The position numbers and the translations under genes were made by a program. A stretch of 64,000 nucleotides of DNA. Origin: Streptomyces sp. CB01635 (GTDB taxonomy: Bacteria; Actinomycetota; Actinomycetes; Streptomycetales; Streptomycetaceae). This document shows positions 7,459 through 15,197 of this stretch, one piece after another; the stretch's first letter is position 1; each line of letters starts with the position of its first letter. Location of the stretch: the NCBI RefSeq assembly GCF_002803065.1, contig NZ_NNBL01000003.1, positions 517,461 through 581,460 of the forward strand. Direction: 5' to 3'. The notes beneath the pieces were generated by a model. The model made no database searches and was not told the DNA's origin. It worked only from the letters and a program-made list of their open reading frames with translations.

Positions 7459-8688
7459 ATGGGGACTGGCATAAGCGGCTTCACCAAGACGGGGTTGAAC
7501 CGGGTGCACGACGTGCTGTCACGGCATGTCGACTCAGGGAAGATCCCCGGCCTTGTCGCGCTGTTCAGCCGGGGTGACGAGAGCCATGTCGAAACGATCG
7601 GGACGGTGCGTCACGACGGCGGCGCGCCGATGCGCCGGGACACGATCTTCCGGATGGCTTCCACGTCCAAGCCGGTGTCGATCGCGGCGGCCATGGTCCT
7701 GCTCGACGAGTGCAGGCTGCGCCTCGACGACTCCGTGGACCAGTGGCTTCCGGAACTGGCCGACCGCCAGGTGCTGAAGCGGGTCGACGGCCCGCTGGAC
7801 GAGACCGTGCCGGCACGCCGGCCGATCACCGTACGGGACGTGCTGACCTCCACGTTCGGCCTCGGCATGGATATGACGGTGCTCGGCACGCCGATCATGA
7901 ACGCCGTCTTCGAGCAGGGGATCACCCCCAACCTGCCGGAGCCGATGCCCGAGCCGGACGAGTGGATGCGCCGTCTTGGCACGCTTCCGCTGATGTACCA
8001 GCCCGGAGAGTGCTGGCAGTACCAGATCAGCAGCGATCTGGTGGGTGTGCTCGTCGCCAGGGTCACAGGGCAGTCGTTCGAGTCGTTCCTGAGCGAGCGC
8101 GTCTTCGAGCCGCTGGGCATGAAGGACACCGGGTTCCACGTGCCGGCCGACCAACTCCACCGGCTGCCGCCCCTGTACGCCCCCGACCCGGGGACCGGCG
8201 AGTTCCAGGTGTGGGACGAGGCCGAGACGGGACGTCACAGCGCGCCGCCGGCGTTCCAGGGCGGGGGCGGCGGACTGAACTCCACCGCGGACGACTACCA
8301 CGCCTACTTCCGGATGCTGCTCAACGGCGGGATGCACGAGGGCGAACGGATCCTGTCGCGGGCCGCCGTCGAGCTGATGACCACCAACCGCCTCTCGCCC
8401 GAACAGCACGCCGCCCGGCACAAGTTGGCGGTCGACAACGTCCATGTGTCCCACGGTCAGGGGCAGCACGGCGGCTGGGGCTTCGGGATGGCGGTGCGCA
8501 CCTACCGCGGTGACTACGCGCCCATCGGCCAGTTCGGCTGGGACGGCGGAAGCGGCACCTCGACCTATGCCGACCCGGACAACCAGCTCACCGGAATCCT
8601 GCTCACCCAGGTGGGGGCGTCCGTCCCGGATCCGGTGCATCTCATGCTCGACTTCTGGACCACGCTCTACCAGGCGATCGACGACTGA
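7459..8688 (+). CDS. Serine hydrolase of the class C beta-lactamase/EstB family
   Basis: 409-residue serine beta-lactamase-like esterase or peptidase. The nucleophile motif is ASTSKPVS (SxxK, about residues 61-68), the YxS equivalent of the YxN motif is WQYQISSDLVG (about 190), and a late HGGWGFG corresponds to the KTG/HxG element. Such enzymes act on small esters, lactams or D-amino-acid peptides; the substrate is not known. No signal peptide is visible, so it is probably cytoplasmic. ATG 7459 is chosen because GGGGAG lies 7 bases upstream; ATG 7456 and 7426 are alternatives. A strong terminator follows 22 bases after the stop, so it is monocistronic. Confidence 0.88.
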   Translation: MGTGISGFTKTGLNRVHDVLSRHVDSGKIPGLVALFSRGDESHVETIGTVRHDGGAPMRRDTIFRMASTSKPVSIAAAMVLLDECRLRLDDSVDQWLPELADRQVLKRVDGPLDETVPARRPITVRDVLTSTFGLGMDMTVLGTPIMNAVFEQGITPNLPEPMPEPDEWMRRLGTLPLMYQPGECWQYQISSDLVGVLVARVTGQSFESFLSERVFEPLGMKDTGFHVPADQLHRLPPLYAPDPGTGEFQVWDEAETGRHSAPPAFQGGGGGLNSTADDYHAYFRMLLNGGMHEGERILSRAAVELMTTNRLSPEQHAARHKLAVDNVHVSHGQGQHGGWGFGMAVRTYRGDYAPIGQFGWDGGSGTSTYADPDNQLTGILLTQVGASVPDPVHLMLDFWTTLYQAIDD

Positions 8689-8710
8689 CGCCGGGGGAGA
8701 ACGGTGACCT

Positions 8711-8747
8711 GATCCCGGCACCGGAACTGCGGGCGGGTGCCGGGATC
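8711..8747 (+). terminator. Intrinsic terminator after the serine hydrolase gene
   Basis: A perfect 12-bp stem GATCCCGGCACC / GGTGCCGGGATC (8711-8722 and 8736-8747) with a 13-base loop. There is no long T tract, as is usual in high-GC actinomycetes. Confidence 0.75.
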
Positions 8748-8784
8748 GCGAAGGGTGGACAGGCGGGGTGCGTGGCCTGGACAC

Positions 8785-8798
8785 TTAACGAATGATCA
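8785..8798. promoter_or_regulatory. Candidate operator, AAC-N4-GTT-like half-sites, at the tesB start
   Basis: TTAACGAATGATCA resembles the better palindrome at 9709-9722 but has a mismatched right arm. It overlaps the tesB start codon. Weak on its own; listed because the same pattern stands before the next two acyl-CoA genes. Confidence 0.3.
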
Positions 8799-9658
8799 AC
8801 AGAGTTCTGGAGCAGGCGCAGCCCTTCGGTCCCCTCGGTAAGGGCGAGCGCCTCGCCCTGGAGGACGTCGGCTCGGGCGTCCTCCAGGGGTACTGCCACG
8901 CCGGCCGCGCGCCGCGGCGCGCCTATGGCGGGGCGGTCGTGGGCCAGGCGCTGGCCGCGGCGTACCGCACCGTCGAGGGCGACCGCGCCGTGCACTCCAT
9001 GCATGCCTACTTCCTGCGCCCCGTCGCGCCCGAGCGGCCCGCGCGCTACGTGTCCGACGTGGTGCGGGACGGGTGGAGCTACTCCGTGCGCCAGGTGACC
9101 GCCACTCAGGACGGCAAGGACGCGCTCACGATGAGCGTGTCCTTCAAACTGCCACAGCAGGACGGGAGTTGGCGGCAGCCGGGCATGCCGGAGGTTCCGG
9201 GACCCGAAGACCTCGACGACGGCTTCTCGTCCCGTCCGGCGACGCATCCGCTGCGCACGGCGGTGGAGTACCGGAAGGTGCCGGACGTCCACGGCGCGGA
9301 CGAGGGGCAGATCGAACGGTTCGGGTGGTTCCGCGCGGTCGGCGCTCTTCCCGACGACCCCGCGCTGCACGCCTGCGCCCTCGCGTACATCTCCGACGCA
9401 CCGCTGGCCCCCACGGCCCTCGTGCCGTACGGGGAACCGCGGCCGGCCGGCGTCGTCCTCGCCTCGCTCGACCACGCGATGTGGTTCCACCGCCCGTTCC
9501 GGGCCGACGCCTGGCTCCTGTACGCCTGCAGCAGTCGCCTCGCGGGCGACGGGCGCACCCTGGCGTACGGGGAGTTCTGGGACCGGGACGGGCAGCTCGT
9601 CGCGTCGGTCGTCCAGGAGGCGCTGCTGCGGATGCCGGAGGAATCCGGGCCCGCGTGA
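8792..9658 (+). CDS. tesB: Acyl-CoA thioesterase II (TesB family)
   Basis: 288-residue double-hotdog thioesterase that hydrolyses acyl-CoA to free acid and CoA in the cytoplasm. The N-terminal hotdog has GGAVVGQALAAAYRTV and MHAYFLRP (about residues 46-75). The C-terminal hotdog has the TesB signature SLDHAMWFHRPF (about 225-236) with the catalytic Asp, plus SVVQEALLR with the conserved Gln near the C-terminus. Length matches TesB (about 286). It precedes an SDR and an acyl-CoA synthetase on the same strand, making a small acyl-CoA metabolism group. A hairpin terminator lies just upstream, so transcription starts near 8770. The spacing before the SDR (about 90 bases) suggests separate promoters. 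Confidence 0.92.
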   Translation: MINRVLEQAQPFGPLGKGERLALEDVGSGVLQGYCHAGRAPRRAYGGAVVGQALAAAYRTVEGDRAVHSMHAYFLRPVAPERPARYVSDVVRDGWSYSVRQVTATQDGKDALTMSVSFKLPQQDGSWRQPGMPEVPGPEDLDDGFSSRPATHPLRTAVEYRKVPDVHGADEGQIERFGWFRAVGALPDDPALHACALAYISDAPLAPTALVPYGEPRPAGVVLASLDHAMWFHRPFRADAWLLYACSSRLAGDGRTLAYGEFWDRDGQLVASVVQEALLRMPEESGPA

Positions 9659-9708
9659 ACCGGTTCGCCCGGCTCGCCGCATGGACAGGATCTGCATCCC
9701 GACATAAC

Positions 9709-9722
9709 TTAACGATCGTTCA
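9709..9722. promoter_or_regulatory. Candidate TetR-type operator before the SDR gene
   Basis: TTAACGATCGTTCA contains the perfect 10-bp palindrome AACGATCGTT (9711-9720), placed about 30 bases before the start of the SDR gene. A related TGAAC-N4-GTTCA lies before the acyl-CoA synthetase at 10525. Confidence 0.5.
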
Positions 9723-9751
9723 AGAAGAGCGAGCGGAGAGACGGGAAACCC

Positions 9752-10510
9752 ATGCAGATCAACGCCAGTTCGTCCGCCCTCGTCACCGGTGGAGCCTCCG
9801 GCCTCGGGCGGGCGACCGCCGAGCGGCTCGTCGCGAACGGTGCGCGCGTCGTCCTCCTCGATCTGGCCTCCTCCGACGGTGTGGCCGTAGCCAAGGAGAT
9901 CGGCGCGACGTTCGTTGCCGGTGACGTCACCAGCGAGGCCGACGTCACCGCCTCGGTCGGCGCCGCCACCGCGCTCGCCCCGCTGCGCGTCACCGTCAAC
10001 TGTGCCGGGATCGGCGGCGCGGGCCGCACCGTCGGCAAGGAGGGCCCGTACGACCTCGACCAGTTCCGCAAGGTCGTCGAGGTCAACCTGGTGGGAACCT
10101 TCAACGTGATCCGCCTGGCCGCCCAGGCGATGGGCGGCAACGAGCCGCTCGACGGCGACCGCGGTGTGATCGTCAACACGGCCTCCGTGGCCGCGTACGA
10201 CGGCCAGATCGGCCAGTGCGCGTACTCGGCGTCCAAGGGCGGCATCGTCGGCATGACCCTGCCGATCGCCCGCGACCTCGCGCGGACGAGCATCCGCGTG
10301 ATGACGATCGCCCCCGGCCTCTTCGAGACGCCGCTGCTGGGGCGGCTGCCGCAGGAGGCCCGCGACTCGCTCGGCGCACAGGTCCCGCACCCCAGCCGCC
10401 TCGGACAGCCCGCCGAGTACGCGCAACTCGTCGAGGCGATCGTCACCAACCCGATGCTGAACGGCGAGACCATCCGCCTCGACGGCTCGATCCGCATGGC
10501 CCCCAAGTAG
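9752..10510 (+). CDS. Short-chain dehydrogenase, type II 3-hydroxyacyl-CoA dehydrogenase-like
   Basis: 252-residue classical SDR. It has the NAD site TGGASGLG (about residues 12-19), NCAGIG, the catalytic Ser in [12 protein letters not shown] and the YSASK Tyr-Lys pair (about 162-166). The long insert [20 protein letters not shown] and the C-terminal [18 protein letters not shown] match HSD17B10-type 3-hydroxyacyl-CoA dehydrogenases, which oxidise 3-hydroxyacyl-CoA in beta-oxidation. The ATG at 9752 follows a GGAGAGACGGGAAACCC leader. It lies between tesB and an acyl-CoA synthetase, which fits fatty-acyl or branched-acyl breakdown. Confidence 0.9.
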   Translation: MQINASSSALVTGGASGLGRATAERLVANGARVVLLDLASSDGVAVAKEIGATFVAGDVTSEADVTASVGAATALAPLRVTVNCAGIGGAGRTVGKEGPYDLDQFRKVVEVNLVGTFNVIRLAAQAMGGNEPLDGDRGVIVNTASVAAYDGQIGQCAYSASKGGIVGMTLPIARDLARTSIRVMTIAPGLFETPLLGRLPQEARDSLGAQVPHPSRLGQPAEYAQLVEAIVTNPMLNGETIRLDGSIRMAPK

Positions 10511-10524
10511 CCGCGAACCGGCCC

Positions 10525-10538
10525 TGAACGTGTGTTCA
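10525..10538. promoter_or_regulatory. Candidate TetR-type operator before the acyl-CoA synthetase
   Basis: TGAACGTGTGTTCA: 5-bp inverted arms TGAAC / GTTCA around GTGT, about 95 bases before the synthetase start. It shares the AAC-N4-GTT core with the site at 9709. Confidence 0.45.
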
Positions 10539-10632
10539 ACGCATTGACGCCGTGCTGCCGGGCCGGGATGCTCACGGTCCGCTCCTGTCCTGCGAACAGT
10601 CGCCGGAGCCGACGCCGATGGAGGACTCCCGC

Positions 10633-12178
10633 ATGGGCCCGTTCCTGCCCGACGCCGTACGACAGCACGCCGCGCTGCACCCCCGGCGCCCCAGCCGTCA
10701 CCGAAGGCTCACGGACGCTGACCTACGCCGAGCTCGACCGGCGCGGCAACCGTGTCGGGCAGGCCCTCCTCGCCGCGGGCCTGCCCAAGGGCGCCCACGT
10801 CGGATATCTCGTACGCCCCGGTGTCCTCTCGGCGGAGCTCCTCATGGGCTGCGCCAAGGCGGGGCTCGTCGCCACCCCGCTGAACTGGCGCCTGGCCGAG
10901 CGCGAACTGGTCGCGGTCGCCCAGGACGCCGAACTCGCCGTCGTCCTCACCCAGACCGAGTTCCTGCCCGGCGCGCGTGCCGTCCGCGCCGCGCTTCCCG
11001 GCATCACCCTCGTCACCGAGAGCGAGGCGGACGCGGGCGAGCACACTTACGAGAAGTGGCTGGCCGCGGCGGGCGATGTCGACCCGGGTGCCGGGAGCGA
11101 GGACGCGGTCTTCCTCCAGCTCTACACCTCCGGCACCACGGGGCTGCCCAAGGGCGTCCAGCTCACGCTGAACAACTGCAGCGCGAGCGAGGCCCAGCTG
11201 TGCGAGATGGGCTGGACGACGGCTTCCGTCTCCCTGAACGTCATGCCCGTCTTCCACATCGCCGGGACCGGCTGGCTGGTGAACGCGCTCGCCGCGGGCG
11301 CCCACACGGTACTGGTCCCCGACCTCGTCCCGGCTGCCGTCGTCGATCTCATGGAGCGCCACCGGGTCACGCACACGTTCTTCGTGCCCGCCATACTCCA
11401 CCTCCTCACCGCGCTGCCCGACATCGACGAACGCGACTTCTCCGCACTCCAGTTGATCGTCTATGGCGCCTCGCCCATCACGCCCGCACTGCTGCGCCGG
11501 TCCATGGAAGCGTTCGGCTGCGGCTTCTACCAGAAGTACGGCCTCACCGAGACGACCGGCTCCGCCGCGCGGCTGCTGCCCGAGGACCACGTCGTGGACG
11601 GACCGCGCTCCGCGCTGCTGCGTTCGGCGGGCAACGTGTGGCCCGAGGTCGAGGTCGCCATCGCCGACCCGGTCACCGGCGATCATGTGGCGCCGGGTGT
11701 CGTGGGCGAGATCCTCACCCGCTCCCGGCAGGTCACCCCGGGCTACTGGAAACGGCCGCGGGAGAACGAGGCGTTGTTCACCGCCGACGGCTGGCTCAGG
11801 ACCGGCGACGCGGGATACCTGGACAAGGACGGCTACCTGTTCGTCACCGACCGGATGAAGGACATGGTGATCACGGGCGGCGAGAACGTGTACCCGATCG
11901 AGGTCGAGTCCCTGCTCGCCGAGCACCCCGCGGTCCTGGACGTCGCCGTGTTCGGCACCCCTGACGAGCTGTGGGGGGAGGCCGTCACCGCTGCCGTCGT
12001 GCTGCGGCCCGGGACGGACGCGGTCACCGCACAGGACCTGATCGACTTCGCGCGCGAGCGCATCGCCTCGTACAAGAAGCCGCGGATCGTCCACTTCGTG
12101 GGGGAGCTGCCCCGCAACCCCAGCGGAAAGATCCTCAAGCGGGTCCTGCGCCAGAACCTGGCCCCGCGCGAGCCCTGA
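10633..12178 (+). CDS. Acyl-CoA synthetase (AMP-forming), frameshifted near the N-terminus
   Basis: ANL-superfamily ligase activating a carboxylic acid to its CoA ester through an acyl-adenylate. The P-loop LYTSGTTGLPKG lies at about residue 170, then YGLTETTGSA, GWLRTGDAGYLDKDGYL and the C-terminal Lys motif NPSGKILKRVLR. The natural N-terminus (MGPFLPDAVRQHAALHP, ATG 10633 behind GGAGG) is in a different frame from the rest (GAPAVTEGSRTLTYAELD). The switch falls at the five-C run 10680-10684, where removing one C would restore a single frame of about 515 codons. Either a base-call error or a real inactivating frameshift. Everything downstream is intact, so I list it as a CDS with a break. 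Confidence 0.82.
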
Positions 12179-12377
12179 GCGGCGGGAACACACTGATGGT
12201 CGTGCCGCACATGCAGAGAAAGGCGTGCCGCAGATACGTAGAAATGCATGATAAATCCCATAAAGCTATGCTCGGAGGGTTCCCGGCGTTGACCGCTCGG
12301 GGCTGGACGGAGCGCCGGAGGCGACAGGCCCGGCCGGCTGGCCGGAGTTTCCCGGCTCACTTCTCCGGAGCGAACGC

Positions 12378-14438
12378 ATGGCAGGAAGGCGCAGGGCGGA
12401 GATCGGCCTCGGGGAGCGCCTCGCCCTGAACCGCGTGGGCACCTTCGACTGGGACCTGGAGGAGGGCACCCTCGAGCTGGACGCGGCGGGCTTCGCCGTG
12501 CTCGACATCGGGCCCGACGAGTACGACGGCCGGCCCGAGTCCTTGCTGTCCCAGGTCGCGCCCGAGGAGGGCGCCCGGATCGGCGCCGCCGCGATGACGG
12601 CGATCCATGCGGGACGCTCCTCCTGCGGTGCGTACTTCCGCGTGCGGCGCCGCGACGGCGAACAGCAGTGGACGCATATGCGCGGCCGGGTCCTGAGGGA
12701 CGAGAGCGGAACCCCGCTGCGTGTGGTTGGTATCGTGCGCGACGCCGACGCGGACCGCGCCCAGCTCGCCATGACCAGCCCCGGACAGCTCGCGGGGTGG
12801 CAGCGGATGACCACCGTCCTTCAAGGCGCCGCCGACGCCCTGTCCCGCGCCATGACGGTGGCCGACGTGACCGCCGTCCTCACCGGTCCGGGCGGGCTCG
12901 AACGCTTCGGCGCGGAGGGACTCGTCCTCGGCCTCGTCGAGGGCGACGCGCTCCAACTCGTCGCCCTGGCAGGTGAGTCGACGTCCTTTCTCGAGGAGCT
13001 CAAGCTGCACCGCCTCGACGAGTCGCTGCCCCTCGCCCAGGCGGTGATGACCCAGCGCCCCCGCTTCGTGACCTCCCTGCGCGAACTCGCGGACGCCTTC
13101 CCGCGCCTCGGCCCGTACGCGAAACGCCTTGAGCTGGACGCGGCCGCCTTCCTGCCGCTGGTCGCCCAGGCCCGCTCCGTGGGAGGCCTCGCGCTCCTGT
13201 TCCGGGGGCGCGACGAGTTCACGGCGGAGGACCGCGACCTGTGCGTCGGCCTAGCGGGCATCGTCGCCCAGTCCCTCCAGCGGGCCATCCTCTTCGACAG
13301 CGAACGCGACTTCGCCACGGGTCTGCAGTCGAGCATGCTGCCCCTGCACATCCCCAAGTTCCCGGGCGTCGAGATCGCCGCCCGCTACCATGCGGCGGGC
13401 AGCGGCCGGGAGGTCGGCGGCGACTGGTACGACGTGATCCCATTGCCCCGGCGCAGGATCGGGATCGTCGTCGGCGACGTCGAGGGGCACGACACCCAGG
13501 CCGCCGCCGTCATGGGCCAGTTGCGCATCGCGCTCCGTGCCTTCGCGGGTGAGGGCCACCCGCCGTCCACGGTCATCGCGCGCGCCTCGCGCTTCCTCGC
13601 CGAACTCGACACCGACCGCTTCGCCACCTGCACGTACGCCCAGGTCGACCCCGCCACCGGAGATGTACGGGCCATCAGGGCCGGCCACCTGGAACCGGTG
13701 CTACGGCACGCGGACGGCCGCGTCAGCACCCCGCCGGTGCGGGGCGGACTCCCGCTGGGCCTGGCCACGGAGTTCGAGCAGGAGGAGTACCCCGAGACAC
13801 GGCTCGACCTGCTGCCCGGCGAGGCGTTCGTCCTGTTCACCGACGGCCTCGTCGAGCATCGGGGGCGCGACGTCACGGCAGGCGTGAAGTCCATGACCGA
13901 AGCGGTGCGCAACGGGGCCGTCCAGGCGCGCGCCATCGCCGACCATCTGTCGGAACGGGTCTCGCAGGTCACGCCGACCGCCGACGACGTGGCACTGCTC
14001 GTCCTGCGCCGGAACCTCGACCCGGGAACCCCGCTCGCGCCGCGCATCCACCAGTACCTTCACCCGGCGGACCCGCAGGGTCTCGTCGAGACCCGCACAG
14101 CGCTGCGAAGGGCCCTGGAGGACTGGGGATTCGCAGCGGTAGCAGACGACGTCGAGGTCGCCGCCGGTGAGCTGATGGTGAACGCGCTCCTGCACACGGA
14201 GGCCGGCGCCGTCATCACCCTCGAAGTGCTGCCGGGCCCGGCGCGGTGCGTCCGGCTCTGGGTCAAGGACCGGTCGAGCGTGTTCCCTCGCCGCCGCACA
14301 CCGGGCGAGGCCGCGACATCCGGTCGCGGGCTGCTGCTCGTCGACGCGGTCGCGGACTCCTGGGGTGTCGAACCACGGGGTGAAGGCAAGGCGGTGTGGT
14401 GCGAGTTCGCGGAGGTGGGGCCACCTGGGCGTGCCTAA
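12378..14438 (+). CDS. PAS-GAF-SpoIIE phosphatase with C-terminal HATPase domain
   Basis: 686-residue multidomain signalling protein. An N-terminal PAS sensor (about 12-125, ending LRVVGIVRDADADR) is followed by a GAF-like domain (about 145-310). A PP2C/SpoIIE Ser/Thr phosphatase domain (about 320-545) has the metal-binding GGDWYDVIPL, VVGDVEGHD and DDVALLVL. An RsbW-like HATPase domain (about 560-680) has the N-box ELMVNALLH and GRGLLLVDAV. Such Streptomyces proteins dephosphorylate anti-sigma-factor antagonists, linking an unknown signal to a sigma factor. The ATG at 12378 lies 199 bases after the synthetase, with an AT-rich stretch (12230-12280) as likely promoter. No cognate anti-sigma or antagonist gene is adjacent. 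Its end overlaps the convergent regulator by four bases. Confidence 0.92.
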   Translation: MAGRRRAEIGLGERLALNRVGTFDWDLEEGTLELDAAGFAVLDIGPDEYDGRPESLLSQVAPEEGARIGAAAMTAIHAGRSSCGAYFRVRRRDGEQQWTHMRGRVLRDESGTPLRVVGIVRDADADRAQLAMTSPGQLAGWQRMTTVLQGAADALSRAMTVADVTAVLTGPGGLERFGAEGLVLGLVEGDALQLVALAGESTSFLEELKLHRLDESLPLAQAVMTQRPRFVTSLRELADAFPRLGPYAKRLELDAAAFLPLVAQARSVGGLALLFRGRDEFTAEDRDLCVGLAGIVAQSLQRAILFDSERDFATGLQSSMLPLHIPKFPGVEIAARYHAAGSGREVGGDWYDVIPLPRRRIGIVVGDVEGHDTQAAAVMGQLRIALRAFAGEGHPPSTVIARASRFLAELDTDRFATCTYAQVDPATGDVRAIRAGHLEPVLRHADGRVSTPPVRGGLPLGLATEFEQEEYPETRLDLLPGEAFVLFTDGLVEHRGRDVTAGVKSMTEAVRNGAVQARAIADHLSERVSQVTPTADDVALLVLRRNLDPGTPLAPRIHQYLHPADPQGLVETRTALRRALEDWGFAAVADDVEVAAGELMVNALLHTEAGAVITLEVLPGPARCVRLWVKDRSSVFPRRRTPGEAATSGRGLLLVDAVADSWGVEPRGEGKAVWCEFAEVGPPGRA

Positions 14439-15133
14439 GACACGGCGAGATCCTCGCCGGTCTCGTCGAGGTGGGCCGCCATGGCGGCGACCGCATCGTC
14501 CTGTGCGCCCGTCGCGATGGCGGCCAGGATCCGCCGGTGGGCCGTGATCGTCGCCCGCTGGCTGTCGCCCCGGCGGGACCGCCCTTCGTAGCTGGCGAGC
14601 CGGTGTGCGGTGAGGATGTCCGAGAGCGACTCCAATACGAGTTCCAGCATGCCGTTCCCGGCCATGCGCGCGATCTCGTGGTGGAAGGCGAGGTCGAGGG
14701 CCACGAAGCGGTCGCGGTCCTCGACGGCGTCCTCCATCTCGTCGAGCAGCGCGCCCGCCGCGTCGGGGGAGGCGTCGCCGGACGCGACCCGCGCCGCCGC
14801 ACGGGACGCCAGCGCTCCCTCGATGGCGGCGCGCGCGTCCAGGACGTCGGCGACCTCCAACGACTGTTGGCGCAGGCGGAATTGGAGGATCTGCCCGAAC
14901 ACCCGCGCCGAGGGGACGTTGACCCTGGCCGGCCGGCCCTGGCTCGACACGAGGATCTCGCGGGCGGACAGCACCCGGATCGCCTCGCGCACCGCGAGCC
15001 GGTTGACCCCGAACCGGGCCGCGAGTTCGCCCTCCGACGGCACGTCGTCGCCGGGCTTGAGCCCCGACTCCTCGATCAGATCGACGATCTCGCCGGCGAC
15101 CTGATCGAACAGCGTGGTGCGGCGCACTGCCAC
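14435..15133 (-). CDS. GntR/FadR-family transcriptional regulator with FCD domain
   Basis: 232-residue DNA-binding regulator. A winged helix (residues 1-75, with VPSEGELAARFGVNRLAVRE as recognition region) is followed by an all-helical FCD ligand domain (about 95-230). The likely metal/ligand residues are Asp-His-His in LDLAFHHEIA and His in ITAHRRILAAI. FCD regulators usually respond to organic or sugar acids and control the adjacent catabolic genes. Here it lies beside the glycosidase-like gene, the SDR and the sulfatase, which it probably controls. It is transcribed in the same direction as the 15198 gene, 64 bases downstream of it. The effector is unknown. Confidence 0.9.
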   Translation of the reverse strand: MAVRRTTLFDQVAGEIVDLIEESGLKPGDDVPSEGELAARFGVNRLAVREAIRVLSAREILVSSQGRPARVNVPSARVFGQILQFRLRQQSLEVADVLDARAAIEGALASRAAARVASGDASPDAAGALLDEMEDAVEDRDRFVALDLAFHHEIARMAGNGMLELVLESLSDILTAHRLASYEGRSRRGDSQRATITAHRRILAAIATGAQDDAVAAMAAHLDETGEDLAVS

Positions 15134-15197
15134 GTGGGAACTCCTTAGGGGGACGTGCCGGGCGGGCCCCAGCGTACCGTTGGCGTCTCGGCGGGAA

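Noticed and set aside
7188..7577. 129-codon open frame in the gap before the serine hydrolase
   Set aside because: It overlaps the hydrolase start, has no ribosome site or motif and its codon bias is off; not called a gene.
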